Notes: generated by a model from the sequence alone, not told the origin. A DNA stretch of 35,508 nt from an uncultured Methylobacillus sp. (GCA_946478865.1 CAMLDO010000021.1:1-35508); one strand, 5' to 3'. Counted from the first letter of the stretch, positions 9,027 through 17,957 are shown. Program-made: numbers and translations.

Positions 9027-9569
9027 CTACTTGCGGATGATCCTGCCGCTTACCAGGTCCTGGATGGTGGAAGGCCGGCGACGCGTGCCGATCGGGCCGG
9101 GAATGACAAGGACGCGCTTGCCGAACAGGCGACGGCATTCTTCCGCTGTCTTGGCCGGCTTTCCGCCGCTGAGGTTGGCACTGGTGGAAACGAGCGCCAT
9201 GTTGGCGGCACGACAGAGGGCCGCAGCGCCTTGGTGTGCCGTCACGCGCACGGCCACAGCGTCATGAGCGCCGCGTAATGTAGCGGGGCATTGGAGCGAA
9301 GCAGGTACCAGCCAGGTGTGGGGGCCGGGCCAGCGCGAATGCATGCGCGTTGTCAGGGCGGGTGAAATGCGTGCCAGATAGGGGCGAAGCTGCCGCGCAT
9401 CTGAAGCAATCAGGATGAGTCCCTTGGACGGACTGCGCTTCTTCAGCTTGAGTACCCGCCTGACCGCATGCGGGTTCCTCGGGTCGCAGCCCAAGCCGTA
9501 ACAGGACTCGGTCGGGTAGGCAATAACGCCGCCGCGCTGCAGATGCATGCGGATACGAGCGGCGTCCAT
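9027..9569 (-). CDS. tsaC: Threonylcarbamoyl-AMP synthase (Sua5/YrdC/TsaC family)
   Basis: Makes L-threonylcarbamoyladenylate from threonine, bicarbonate and ATP, the first step of t6A formation at position 37 of ANN-decoding tRNAs. About 180 residues, the short TsaC form without the extra C-terminal Sua5 domain. It matches the family throughout: GGVIAYPTESCYGLGCDP, LKKRSPSKGLILIA, SRWPGPHTWLVPA, AVRVTAHQGAAALC, LVSTSANLSGGKPAKT and a final IQDLVSGRIIR. The start is put at 9569 because this leaves the normal N-terminus and lies 16 bp after purD; the open frame extends to 9665 but would overlap purD. The Shine-Dalgarno sequence is poor, suggesting coupling to purD translation. Confidence 0.93.
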   Translation of the reverse strand: MDAARIRMHLQRGGVIAYPTESCYGLGCDPRNPHAVRRVLKLKKRSPSKGLILIASDARQLRPYLARISPALTTRMHSRWPGPHTWLVPASLQCPATLRGAHDAVAVRVTAHQGAAALCRAANMALVSTSANLSGGKPAKTAEECRRLFGKRVLVIPGPIGTRRRPSTIQDLVSGRIIRK

Positions 9570-9585
9570 GGGCGCTGATTTCCGC

Positions 9586-10851
9586 TTACTTGATTGCGCG
9601 CCAGCCGATATCGCGACGCATCTGGCTGCCTTCGAAACGGATGCTTTCGGCAGTTGCATAGGCACGGCTTTGCGCCTGCTTTACAGTGTCGCCGAGTGCA
9701 GTCACGCACAATACGCGGCCACCACTGGTCACCGGTTGCCCGTTGTCCATCGTGGTGCCCGCATGGAACACGTGCGCGTCCTGCAAATCCTTGGGCAGGC
9801 CGGTAATCACGTCACCCTTGCGCGGCGTGTCCGGGTAGCCGGCAGAAGCCATGACCACGCCCAGTGCTGTGCGGCGATCCCATTCAGCCTCGGCCTTGTC
9901 CAGCGTGCCGTTGACTGCATGCTCGACGAGGCCGACGAAGTCGCTCTTGAGGCGCAGCATGATGGGCTGCGTTTCCGGGTCGCCCATTCGGCAGTTGAAT
10001 TCCAGCGTCTTGGGCGTGCCGTTCTTGTCGATCATGAGGCCGGCGTAGAGGAAGCCGGTGTAGCGGATGCCGTCTTTCGCCATGCCTTGAATGGTCGGGC
10101 GAATGATCTCGCGCATCACGCGGGCATGCAGCTCGGGCGTAACGATGGGCGCGGGCGAGTAGGCACCCATACCGCCGGTATTCGGGCCCTTGTCGCCGTC
10201 GAGCAGGCGCTTGTGATCCTGGCTGGTGGCCATCGGCAGAATGTGTTCGCCGTCGCACATGACGATGAAGCTCGCTTCCTCGCCTTCGAGGAATTCCTCG
10301 ATCACCACGCGCGCGCCGGCAGCGCCCAGCTTGTTATCGGCCAGCATCATGTCGATGGCTTCGTGCGCCTCGTCTTCGGTCATCGCAACTACTACGCCTT
10401 TGCCGGCGGCAAGACCATCTGCCTTGATGACGATGGGGGCGCCTTTCTGCTGCACATAGGCATGCGCAGCAGCGATATCGGTAAAGGTTTCGTATTCGGC
10501 GGTCGGAATGCCATGACGCTTCATGAACGCCTTGGCGAAATCCTTGGAGGATTCGAGCTGTGCGGCGGCCTTGGTCGGACCGAAAATCTTGAGGCCGGCG
10601 GCACGGAAGGCATCGACTACGCCCTGGGAGAGCGGTGCCTCGGGGCCGACCACGGTCAGGCCGATCTGCTCGTCCTGCGCGAACTGCACGAGATCGGGAA
10701 TCGCGGTGATCGCGACGTTCTGCATGTCAGGATCAAGTGCCGTACCGGCATTGCCGGGCGCGACGAATACGCGGCTGATGCGCGGGTTTTTCGCGAGCTT
10801 CCAGGCCAGCGCGTGTTCGCGTCCGCCGTTGCCGATGACCAGAATTTTCAT
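9586..10851 (-). CDS. purD: Phosphoribosylamine-glycine ligase (GAR synthetase)
   Basis: Joins glycine to 5-phosphoribosylamine with ATP, the second step of purine synthesis. 421 residues, close to the usual 425-430. The N-terminal GNGGREHALAWKLA motif, the ATP-grasp blocks (IVIKADGLAAGKGVVVAM, GEEASFIVMCDG) and the catalytic NTGGMGAYSPAP segment are all present, followed by LEFNCRMGDPETQ. The start at 10851 has AAGGA about 8 nt upstream; longer in-frame versions to 10974 overlap purH and lack family similarity. The purH stop is 14 bp upstream, so the two are co-transcribed. Confidence 0.97.
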   Translation of the reverse strand: MKILVIGNGGREHALAWKLAKNPRISRVFVAPGNAGTALDPDMQNVAITAIPDLVQFAQDEQIGLTVVGPEAPLSQGVVDAFRAAGLKIFGPTKAAAQLESSKDFAKAFMKRHGIPTAEYETFTDIAAAHAYVQQKGAPIVIKADGLAAGKGVVVAMTEDEAHEAIDMMLADNKLGAAGARVVIEEFLEGEEASFIVMCDGEHILPMATSQDHKRLLDGDKGPNTGGMGAYSPAPIVTPELHARVMREIIRPTIQGMAKDGIRYTGFLYAGLMIDKNGTPKTLEFNCRMGDPETQPIMLRLKSDFVGLVEHAVNGTLDKAEAEWDRRTALGVVMASAGYPDTPRKGDVITGLPKDLQDAHVFHAGTTMDNGQPVTSGGRVLCVTALGDTVKQAQSRAYATAESIRFEGSQMRRDIGWRAIK

Positions 10852-10865
10852 GAGTGCGTCCTTGA

Positions 10866-12434
10866 TTAGTGGCGGAAATGGCGCACGCCGGTCAGCACCA
10901 TGGCGAGACCGTGTTCGTCGGCGGCCGCGATCACTTCTTCGTCGCGCACGCTGCCGCCCGGCTGGATCACGCATACCGCGCCGGCTTCCGCCAGCACGTC
11001 AACACCGTCGCGGAACGGGAAGAACGCGTCCGATGCCACCACGGAGCCTTGCAGAGACAAACCGGCGTTCTGCGCCTTGATCGCGGCGATACGGGTGCTA
11101 TCCACGCGGCTCATCTGGCCAGCGCCCACGCCCAGCGTCATGCCTCCGCCACAGAACACGATGGCGTTGGATTTGACGAACTTGGCGACGCGCCAGGCAA
11201 ACAGCAGGTCCTGCAACTGTTCGGCAGTCGGCTGTTTCCTGGTCACGACTTTGAGTTGGCTGGCGCTCACATTTAGCGCATCCGGCGTCTGCAGCAGCAA
11301 GCCGCCGCCAACGCGCTTGTATTCCAATGCGTTATTGCCGGCACCGAGCGGAACCACCAGCACGCGCAGGTTGTTCTTTGCGGCCAGCGCAGCCTTGGCT
11401 TCCTCGGTGTAAGACGGCGCGATCAGCACTTCGACAAAGTGCTTGCGTTCATTCATCGCGTTGACCACGTCGATGCCGACTTCACCGTTGAAGGCGATGA
11501 TGCCGCCGAAGGCGGAGGTGGAGTCGGTCTTGAACGCTTTTTCATACGCGCCGAGCAGGCCGGCGTCGACCGCCACGCCGCACGGGTTGGCATGCTTGAC
11601 GATGACACACGCGGGAACGTCGAATGTCTTGACGCATTCCCATGCCGCATCGGCGTCGGCGATGTTGTTGTAGGAAAGTTCCTTGCCCTGCAGTTGGGTG
11701 AAAGCGGCCAGTGCGCCGGCAGGGACGGCCGCATCGCGGTAGAACGCGGCTTCCTGATGCGGGTTTTCGCCGTAGCGCAGGTCCATTACCTTGCTGAACT
11801 GGGCGTTGAAACGGTCGGGGAAGGCGTGCTTCTCGTTGCGGGGGCCGAGCGCGGTCAGGTAGTTGCTGATCGCGCCGTCGTATTCTGCAGTGTGCGAGAA
11901 CGCCTTCTTCGCGAGTGCCAAGCGCGTTTCTGCGCCGACGGCGCCGCCGCTGGACTCCAGTTCGCGGGTCAGGTTCGCGTAGTCGGCCGGATCGGTCACG
12001 ATGGCGACGTGATGATAATTCTTGGCTGCGGCTCGCACCATGGTAGGACCGCCGATGTCGATGTTCTCGATCGCTTCTTCCAGCGAGCAGTCGGGCTTGG
12101 CGATGGTTTCACGGAACGGGTAGAGGTTGACCACGACCATATCGATATTGGGAATGTTCGCCTGCTGCATCGCGCTCACATGCTCCGGCAGGTCGCGTCG
12201 GCCGAGAATGCCGCCGTGCACCTTGGGATGCAGCGTCTTTACGCGGCCGTCCAGCATTTCCGGGAAGCCGGTGTAATCGCTGACTTCGATCACCGGAATG
12301 TTGTTATCGCGGAACAGCTTGGCGGTGCCGCCGGTGGAAAGGATTTCGACGCCGAGACGGTTGAGGGTCTGGCCGAATTCGACAACGCCTTGCTTGTCGG
12401 AAACGCTGATCAGCGCACGTTTGATGATGGTCAT
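10866..12434 (-). CDS. purH: Bifunctional AICAR formyltransferase / IMP cyclohydrolase
   Basis: Catalyses the last two steps of IMP synthesis. 522 residues. The N-terminal cyclohydrolase (MGS-like) domain is seen in [47 protein letters not shown] and [16 protein letters not shown]. The C-terminal transformylase domain has [11 protein letters not shown] and the catalytic KHANPCG motif. The C-terminus [25 protein letters not shown] is standard. The ATG at 12434 has no obvious Shine-Dalgarno sequence. It follows fis by 42 bp and precedes purD by 14 bp. Confidence 0.98.
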   Translation of the reverse strand: MTIIKRALISVSDKQGVVEFGQTLNRLGVEILSTGGTAKLFRDNNIPVIEVSDYTGFPEMLDGRVKTLHPKVHGGILGRRDLPEHVSAMQQANIPNIDMVVVNLYPFRETIAKPDCSLEEAIENIDIGGPTMVRAAAKNYHHVAIVTDPADYANLTRELESSGGAVGAETRLALAKKAFSHTAEYDGAISNYLTALGPRNEKHAFPDRFNAQFSKVMDLRYGENPHQEAAFYRDAAVPAGALAAFTQLQGKELSYNNIADADAAWECVKTFDVPACVIVKHANPCGVAVDAGLLGAYEKAFKTDSTSAFGGIIAFNGEVGIDVVNAMNERKHFVEVLIAPSYTEEAKAALAAKNNLRVLVVPLGAGNNALEYKRVGGGLLLQTPDALNVSASQLKVVTRKQPTAEQLQDLLFAWRVAKFVKSNAIVFCGGGMTLGVGAGQMSRVDSTRIAAIKAQNAGLSLQGSVVASDAFFPFRDGVDVLAEAGAVCVIQPGGSVRDEEVIAAADEHGLAMVLTGVRHFRH

Positions 12435-12476
12435 GATGGTAAAAAGAACGAAAAAGAATGCGGATAAGAGGGAGGG

Positions 12477-12713
12477 TTACTGAATGTCGTACTGCTTGAG
12501 CTTCTTGCGCAAGGTATTGCGGTTGAGGCCCAGGATCTCGGCGGCTTTGCTCTGGTTGCCGCCCGCGTGGTTCAGTACGTATTCGAGCATGGGTTTCTCG
12601 ACGCAGCCGAGCAGCATGTCATAAACCGCATGCGGCGGCTCGCCATCGAGGTCGCGGAAGTAGGCTTCCAGTGCGCTGCGCACACAACTCGCGAGATCGT
12701 TATCGACCTTCAT
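12477..12713 (-). CDS. fis: Fis-family nucleoid-associated DNA-binding protein
   Basis: 78 residues, slightly shorter than enterobacterial Fis (98). The C-terminal half is the Fis helix-turn-helix (NQSKAAEILGLNRNTLRKKL, about residues 53-72), nearly invariant in the family. It bends DNA and typically modulates rRNA, tRNA and metabolic promoters and DNA inversion or replication. Its ATG overlaps the dusB stop in ATGA (12710-12713 on the minus strand), the classic dusB-fis arrangement. In this operon it is co-expressed with purine synthesis genes, as in many betaproteobacteria. Confidence 0.94.
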   Translation of the reverse strand: MKVDNDLASCVRSALEAYFRDLDGEPPHAVYDMLLGCVEKPMLEYVLNHAGGNQSKAAEILGLNRNTLRKKLKQYDIQ

Positions 12714-13738
12714 GCGGCCAGTGCCTCTGCGTCATTGGACTCTTCCTCGTAGCGCAGGCGATCATCCTGCGCGCGCAACTGGCCGAAGAATTCGTTGACG
12801 GCCTTCATCTGCTCATCGACGGTCGGCAGCTGGTTCATCATATGGCGGAAATTGGCCGAGCCGACCAAACCCTTGGTGTACCAGGAGATGTGCTTGCGTG
12901 CGACGCGAACGCCGGTTTCCTCGCCATAGAAGGCGTAGAGGTCCTGCAAATGATCCAGCAGCACGTCGTGGATTTCGGCAACTTCCGGCTGCGGCAGATG
13001 CGTGCCGGTCTTGAGGTAGTGTTCGATTTCGCGAAAGATCCAGGGGCGACCCTGCGCGGCGCGGCCGATCATGACCGCATCGGCGCCGGTCTGCTCCAGC
13101 ACCAGCTTGGCTTTTTCGGGAGTCGTGATATCGCCGTTGGCAATGATGGGCATGGCAGTGCGGGATTTCACTTCTGCGATCAGGTCGTACTGCGCATCAC
13201 CGTTATACATGCAGGCGCGGGTGCGGCCATGGATCGCGAGCGCCTTGATGCCGCTCTCCTCGGCGATTTTCGCCACCAGCGGCACGTTGCGGTTGGCTTT
13301 GTCCCAACCGAGTCGGGTCTTGAGCGTGACCGGCACTTCCGGCACGGCCTTGACCACGGCTTCCAGAATCTGTGCCACCAGCGGCTCGTCACGCAGCAGC
13401 GCGGAACCGGCCAGTACATTGCAAATCTTCTTGGCCGGGCACCCCATGTTGATGTCGATGATCTGCGCGCCGTTGTCCACGTTGTAGCGCGCGGCTTCCG
13501 CCATCATCTTGGGATCGGCACCTGCAATCTGCACGGAAATCGGCTCGACTTCACCCTCATGGTTGGCGCGGCGCCGAGTCTTCTCGCTGCCATAGAGCAG
13601 GGAGTTGGAAGTGACCATTTCGGACACGGCCATGCCGGCGCCCAGCCGTTTGCACAGCTGGCGGAAAGGACGATCCGTGACGCCGGCCATGGGCGCGACG
13701 ATCAGATTGTTCTTCAGTTTGTAGGGGCCGATTTGCAT
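12710..13738 (-). CDS. dusB: tRNA-dihydrouridine synthase B
   Basis: FMN enzyme that reduces a specific uridine of the tRNA D-loop to dihydrouridine with NADPH. 342 residues. Family blocks are LIVAPMAGVTDRPFRQLC at the N-terminus, IDINMGCPAKKICN with the catalytic cysteine, LKTRLGWDKANRNV, ALAIHGRTRACMY and the phosphate-binding MPIIANGDITTPEKA and GADAVMIGRAAQGRPWIF. It is the first gene of the minus-strand operon and overlaps fis by 4 bp. The promoter should lie in the 217-bp gap shared with the divergent edd gene. Confidence 0.97.
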   Translation of the reverse strand: MQIGPYKLKNNLIVAPMAGVTDRPFRQLCKRLGAGMAVSEMVTSNSLLYGSEKTRRRANHEGEVEPISVQIAGADPKMMAEAARYNVDNGAQIIDINMGCPAKKICNVLAGSALLRDEPLVAQILEAVVKAVPEVPVTLKTRLGWDKANRNVPLVAKIAEESGIKALAIHGRTRACMYNGDAQYDLIAEVKSRTAMPIIANGDITTPEKAKLVLEQTGADAVMIGRAAQGRPWIFREIEHYLKTGTHLPQPEVAEIHDVLLDHLQDLYAFYGEETGVRVARKHISWYTKGLVGSANFRHMMNQLPTVDEQMKAVNEFFGQLRAQDDRLRYEEESNDAEALAA

Positions 13739-13955
13739 TGGATGTTACGAGCAGGTGACACGCGAAAGGTGCTTATTTTATATGCAAACCCCTGCCTCGC
13801 AAAGGCGAATTTGAACCTCGGGATGAGGATTTTCCCTATAGGCATCAGGGCATAGCGGCAAGCCGCAACCGAAGGCGGCCAACGGAAGCGGCTGGGATTT
13901 TGGACTGATTTGCGGTAGGATTACATGTTTACTTTAGAGCCAATCCTTTATACCA
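13739..13955. promoter_or_regulatory. Divergent intergenic region between dusB and edd
   Basis: 217 bp holding the promoters of the dusB-fis-purine operon (-) and the edd-eda operon (+). I could not fix a convincing -35/-10 pair. The edd side has a weak TTGGAC (13900-13905) with a poor TACATG box 16 bp later. No clear HexR-type or Fis-type operator was identified. Confidence 0.4.
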
Positions 13956-15773
13956 ATGAAACTTAACTCCACGGTCGCAGCTGTAACCGAACGCATCCAG
14001 GAGCGCAGTGCCGAGAGCCGTAAGGCCTATCTGGCGCAACTCGATGCGATGGCACAGCGCAAGCCCGGCGTAGAACGCATGGGTTGTGCCAACGTCGCGC
14101 ACTCGTTTGCCGCGATGCCTTCCGACGACAAGTTCAAGGTGGTCATGGAGCGCGCTCCCAATATCGGGATCGTGACTGCCTATAACGACATGCTGTCGGC
14201 ACATGCCCCTTATCAGCATTTCCCCGACCTCATCAAGGACGAGGCCCGCAAGTTTGGCGCTACCGCCCAGGTCGCCGGCGGCGTGCCCGCCATGTGCGAT
14301 GGCATCACGCAGGGCATGGCTGGCATGGAACTGTCCCTGTTCAGCCGCGATGTCATCGCGATGTCTACTGCCGTATCGTTGAGTCACGACGTGTTCGACG
14401 CCGCCCTCATGCTGGGCGTGTGCGACAAGATCGTCCCCGGCCTGCTGATCGGCGCCCTGCATTTCGGACATTTGCCGACCGTGTTTGTTCCGGCCGGCCC
14501 GATGACTACCGGTCTGTCCAACAGCGAGAAGTCGCATATGCGAGTGCTCGCTGCCGAAGGCAAAGTCGGCCGCAAGGAACTGCTGGAAACCGAATCCAAG
14601 GCTTACCATGGCCAGGGCACCTGTACTTTCTACGGTACTGCCAACAGCAATCAGATGCTGCTGGAAGCGATGGGTCTGCACGTGCCCGGTTCCGCTTTCA
14701 TCAACCCGGGTGACGCATTCCGCAAGGAACTGACCCGCGAGTCGGTGCGTACGGTTCTGAACATCACCAAGAACAAGAACTTTACGCCCATTGGTCGTCT
14801 GGTGGACGAACGCTGCATCGTCAATGCGATGATTGCCCTGCTGGCTACCGGCGGCTCGACCAACCATCTCATCCACTGGGTGGCTGTGGCACGCGCTGCC
14901 GGCATCTCTGTGAACTGGGATGATTTCTGCTCCCTGTCCGACGTGATCCCGCTGGTTGCGCGCGTTTATCCGAACGGCGAGGCCGACGTGAATGCCTTCC
15001 AGGAAGCAGGCGGTCCGAGCTATGTGATCCGCGAACTGCTGGATTCCGGCCTGATGCACGAAGACGTGCTGACCGTGCGCCCGAACGGCTTCCGCGAATA
15101 CACCGGCATCCCCGCCATGGAAAACGACAAGATCGTATGGAACGTGGCTGGCCCGACACCGGACGATACCGTACTGCGTCCGGTGAGCGCACCGTTCAGC
15201 CAGAACGGCGGCATCAAGGTGCTGCGCGGCAATCTTGGCCGCAGCGTGATCAAGATTTCCGCTGTGCCGACCGATCTGCACGTGATCCAGGCTCCGGCCA
15301 AGGTGTTCGATTCCCAGGAAGCGCTGCTGGCTGCCTTTGCAGCCGGCGAGCTGGACCACGACGTGGTCTGCGTGGTGCGCTGGCAGGGCCCGCATGCCAA
15401 TGGCATGCCGGAGCTGCACAAGCTGACCCCGCCGCTCAAGGCACTGCAGAGCAAGGGTTTCGATGTCGCACTGGTGACCGACGGTCGCATGAGCGGTGCG
15501 TCGGGCAAGATTCCGGCCGCGATCCACGTGTCGCCGGAGGCTGCCGCAGGCGGTCCACTGGCCAAGGTGCGCGACGGCGACCTGATCCGCCTCGATGCGA
15601 TCAACGGCGAGCTCAACGTGCTGATCGACCCGACCGAATGGGCTGCGCGTGAACCCGCCCGCATGCCGCAGGCACAAAAGAACGCCAACAACGCCGGCAT
15701 CGGCCGCGAACTGTTCGCCGGCCTGCGCCACAACGTAACTTCCGCTGAAGAAGGAGCCTGCACTTGGCTGTAA
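13956..15773 (+). CDS. edd: 6-phosphogluconate dehydratase
   Basis: Converts 6-phosphogluconate to 2-keto-3-deoxy-6-phosphogluconate (KDPG), the committed step of the Entner-Doudoroff pathway, with an Fe-S cluster. 605 residues, typical length. Conserved blocks include IGIVTAYNDMLSAHAPYQ, AGGVPAMCDGITQG, GVCDKIVPGLLIGAL, GQGTCTFYGTANSNQ and VTDGRMSGASGKIPAAIH. It is a paralogue of ilvD but lacks the CPTCGSC signature. The ATG has only a weak ribosome-binding site. It overlaps the eda start by 10 bp, so the two are translationally coupled. No zwf or pgl is in the window. Confidence 0.97.
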   Translation: MKLNSTVAAVTERIQERSAESRKAYLAQLDAMAQRKPGVERMGCANVAHSFAAMPSDDKFKVVMERAPNIGIVTAYNDMLSAHAPYQHFPDLIKDEARKFGATAQVAGGVPAMCDGITQGMAGMELSLFSRDVIAMSTAVSLSHDVFDAALMLGVCDKIVPGLLIGALHFGHLPTVFVPAGPMTTGLSNSEKSHMRVLAAEGKVGRKELLETESKAYHGQGTCTFYGTANSNQMLLEAMGLHVPGSAFINPGDAFRKELTRESVRTVLNITKNKNFTPIGRLVDERCIVNAMIALLATGGSTNHLIHWVAVARAAGISVNWDDFCSLSDVIPLVARVYPNGEADVNAFQEAGGPSYVIRELLDSGLMHEDVLTVRPNGFREYTGIPAMENDKIVWNVAGPTPDDTVLRPVSAPFSQNGGIKVLRGNLGRSVIKISAVPTDLHVIQAPAKVFDSQEALLAAFAAGELDHDVVCVVRWQGPHANGMPELHKLTPPLKALQSKGFDVALVTDGRMSGASGKIPAAIHVSPEAAAGGPLAKVRDGDLIRLDAINGELNVLIDPTEWAAREPARMPQAQKNANNAGIGRELFAGLRHNVTSAEEGACTWL

Positions 15774-16408
15774 GCAATGAAAAACTGACCGCGCTTGATG
15801 TGATGCTCGACAAGCCGGTGATCCCGGTCATCGTGCTCAACGATGTGGCACATGCTGTTCCGATGGCGAAGGCGCTCGTCGCTGGTGGCATTCGCATGCT
15901 GGAAATCACGCTGCGTACTTCCGTCGCACTGGACTGCATGCGCGCCATTGCAAATGAAGTGCCGGAGGCCGTGGTTGGTGCCGGTACTATTCGCACTGCG
16001 GCAGATGCCAAGGCCGCATTGGCGGCTGGTGCGCGTTTCGGCGTGAGCCCCGGCTATACCACCACCATCGGCAAGACTTGCCAGGACATCGGCCTGCCGC
16101 TGTTGCCCGGCGTCGCAACCGGCAGCGAGATCATGCAAGCGCAGGAAGATGGCTTTACCGAGCTGAAGTTCTTCCCGGCAATGCAAGCTGGCGGCCCCAA
16201 CCTGCTCAAGGCATGGGCAGGTCCGTTTGCCGACATCAAGTTCTGCCCGACCGGCGGCGTGTCGCTGGAAAACGCACCGACTCTGCTGGCGTTGCCGAAC
16301 GTGGTCGTGGTCGGCGGTTCCTGGCTGACTCCGGCGAATGTGATGGCTCGCGGCGAGTGGTCCAGCATCACTGAAATGGCAGCTGAAGCCTGCAAGCTCG
16401 CGCGATAG
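15764..16408 (+). CDS. eda: KDPG aldolase (2-dehydro-3-deoxy-phosphogluconate aldolase)
   Basis: Splits KDPG to pyruvate and glyceraldehyde 3-phosphate, completing the Entner-Doudoroff route. 214 residues. The catalytic glutamate lies in LEITLRT (E47), the Schiff-base lysine in FTELKFFPA (K135), and the phosphate-binding loop in CPTGGVS. The start is TTG at 15764: AAGGAG (15751-15756) is 7 nt upstream, and the next in-frame methionine would remove conserved sequence. The gene overlaps the end of edd by 10 bp and is followed by a strong terminator. Confidence 0.96.
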   Translation: MAVSNEKLTALDVMLDKPVIPVIVLNDVAHAVPMAKALVAGGIRMLEITLRTSVALDCMRAIANEVPEAVVGAGTIRTAADAKAALAAGARFGVSPGYTTTIGKTCQDIGLPLLPGVATGSEIMQAQEDGFTELKFFPAMQAGGPNLLKAWAGPFADIKFCPTGGVSLENAPTLLALPNVVVVGGSWLTPANVMARGEWSSITEMAAEACKLAR

Positions 16409-16430
16409 GCCGTTGCGCCATGAACCAGAA

Positions 16431-16461
16431 AAAACCTGCCGCTTTTGCGGCAGGTTTTTTT
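16431..16461 (+). terminator. Intrinsic terminator after edd-eda
   Basis: CCTGCCGC (16435-16442), TTTT loop, GCGGCAGG (16447-16454), then seven T (16455-16461). A four-A run upstream could extend the stem. It lies only 16 nt before the next gene's ATG at 16478. Confidence 0.93.
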
Positions 16462-16477
16462 ATTTTCCGGACATGAC

Positions 16478-16990
16478 ATGGATGCACTCAAATACCTGGC
16501 AGGATACTCGGAAGCGACGCTGCAGCAGGTACGCCAGCTGATTGCGCAAGAGCGGCTCGGCGAGGTGCTGACGCGGCGCTATTCGGGCGTGCATGAAGTC
16601 AAGACCGACAAGGCGCTCTATGCCTATGTCAGCGATCTGAAAAACGAGTATTTGCGTAACGCCGAGCCGGTAAGCAAAGTGCTCTATGACAACAAGATCC
16701 AGATCGTGCAGCATGCATTGGGGCTGCATACTGCCGTATCGCGTGTTCAGGGCGGGAAACTCAAAGCCAAGCGAGAGATTCGCATCGCTCCCTTATTCAA
16801 GGACTTGCCGCCAGCTTTCCTCAAAATGATCGTCGCGCATGAACTGGCGCACTTCAAGGAAAAGGACCATGACAAGGCTTTTTACAAGCTATGCATGGCG
16901 ATGGAGCCGGACTATCACCAGATCGAATTCGATCTGCGCCTGTATCTGACCTATCTCGATCTTTACAAACAACCTTTGTGGTCGGCGTAG
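16478..16990 (+). CDS. ygjP: YgjP-like (M48/DUF45-type) zinc metallohydrolase
   Basis: 170 residues resembling E. coli YgjP over its whole length (for example LGLHTAVSRVQGGKLKAK). The zinc site HELAH is at residues 121-125 with a third likely ligand H131 in KEKDHDKAFYKLC. YgjP-type proteins keep a minimal gluzincin-like core; an E. coli member has been reported to act as a UTP pyrophosphatase, which I have not verified here. The start at 16478 matches the family N-terminus; the open frame reaches 16445, but that would begin inside the eda terminator. No Shine-Dalgarno sequence is visible, and only 16 nt separate the T-run from the ATG. Confidence 0.87.
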   Translation: MDALKYLAGYSEATLQQVRQLIAQERLGEVLTRRYSGVHEVKTDKALYAYVSDLKNEYLRNAEPVSKVLYDNKIQIVQHALGLHTAVSRVQGGKLKAKREIRIAPLFKDLPPAFLKMIVAHELAHFKEKDHDKAFYKLCMAMEPDYHQIEFDLRLYLTYLDLYKQPLWSA

Positions 16991-16997
16991 CCGTAGG

Positions 16998-17957
16998 CTA
17001 GCGGTCGAACGTATGCACCTCGATTCCGGGTGTCAGCGCGGAAATGTCGTCCAGGGAGAATAGTTCGGTACCCGCATGGCAAACCGTGCCGCTACCGCAA
17101 GCTATCCCATGACGCAACGCTTCGAAAGGCGCTTCTCCGTGCGCTAATGCGGTAGTCAGGCCGGCGACCATCGCATCGCCGGCGCCCACTGTGGAGCAAA
17201 CCTCTACTGCGGGAGCCTTCGCGTGATATATGTTGTCTGGACCTGCCAGCAATGCTCCGTCGGGCCCGAGCGATACGCAAACATAATCGATTCCCTTGCG
17301 TTGGAGCCGCCGGGCCTCCTCAGCTACGGCGTCGATTCCTGTCAGTGGTTTATTCAGCAGGGATTCCAGTTCGAACAGATTGGGCTTGATCAGGAAGGGT
17401 TTTCCTTCGAGGGCCGGTTTCAGAAGCTTCACGGGGGCATCCACAATCGGCCGCCCGCCCTGTTCCCGTACCCGGCGCGTCAGGTCTGCATATAGCTCCG
17501 CGGAAAGATTGGGCTGGATCGAGCCGGTAATGACGGCGTAACTATGCGCAGCGGCGAGAAAGTGCTCGATCAAATGCTCCAGATGGTCGGGTGAAAGTTC
17601 GGGGCCGATGCCGCTCACCTCGAATTGCGAGTCGGTCTCGCGTTCCAGAATCGTTCCATTGACCCGCGTTTCTCCTTCGACCTCCTCGTAGAACACGTCC
17701 TCCAGTTGCTTTGCCAACATGCGTTTCAGGAAATCGCCCATCTCCCCGCCGGTGACGCAGAATGTCTTTGCTGCGACGCGAAGCCGGCGCAAGGCGCGTC
17801 CGACATTGATGCCATTGCCGCCCGGATCGTAGCGGGTGCTGCTGGCATAGGTTTTCTGATTGGCGATGAGGTGGGGAACTTCGTAGGTGACGTCGACAGC
17901 TGGATTCAGACAGAGTACGGCAATAGGCAATGCTGCTGGGTGTTGCGTGACCGGCAT
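16998..17957 (-). CDS. pfkB: PfkB-family sugar-phosphate kinase (6-phosphofructokinase II / 1-phosphofructokinase type)
   Basis: 319 residues, close to family length. The ribokinase-family motif 1 appears as YDPGGNGINVGRAL and motif 2 as CSTVGAGDAMVAGL, with the catalytic Asp in GAGD; SLGPDGALLAG and FLIKPNLFELESLL also match. The C-terminal CHAGTELFSLDDI resembles E. coli PfkB, so fructose 6-phosphate is a likely substrate, but fructose 1-phosphate or tagatose 6-phosphate cannot be excluded. The start at 17957 is supported by GGGGAAG about 9 nt upstream; the frame is open to 18020. No PTS gene is adjacent, which argues against a FruK role. Confidence 0.85.
   Translation of the reverse strand: MPVTQHPAALPIAVLCLNPAVDVTYEVPHLIANQKTYASSTRYDPGGNGINVGRALRRLRVAAKTFCVTGGEMGDFLKRMLAKQLEDVFYEEVEGETRVNGTILERETDSQFEVSGIGPELSPDHLEHLIEHFLAAAHSYAVITGSIQPNLSAELYADLTRRVREQGGRPIVDAPVKLLKPALEGKPFLIKPNLFELESLLNKPLTGIDAVAEEARRLQRKGIDYVCVSLGPDGALLAGPDNIYHAKAPAVEVCSTVGAGDAMVAGLTTALAHGEAPFEALRHGIACGSGTVCHAGTELFSLDDISALTPGIEVHTFDR

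Noticed and set aside
9547..10869. A 440-codon open frame antisense to purD
   Set aside because: Coincides with the certain purD gene and has no family similarity.
12671..13855. A 394-codon open frame antisense to dusB
   Set aside because: dusB is certain; the frame has no start signal or domain.
13929..15731. A 600-codon open frame antisense to edd
   Set aside because: It mirrors the high-GC third-position bias of edd, has no recognisable domain or ribosome-binding site and is histidine- and glutamine-rich in the way of shadow frames.
16445..16477. Longer N-terminus for the YgjP-like protein
   Set aside because: Would start inside the eda terminator and adds residues not found in the family.
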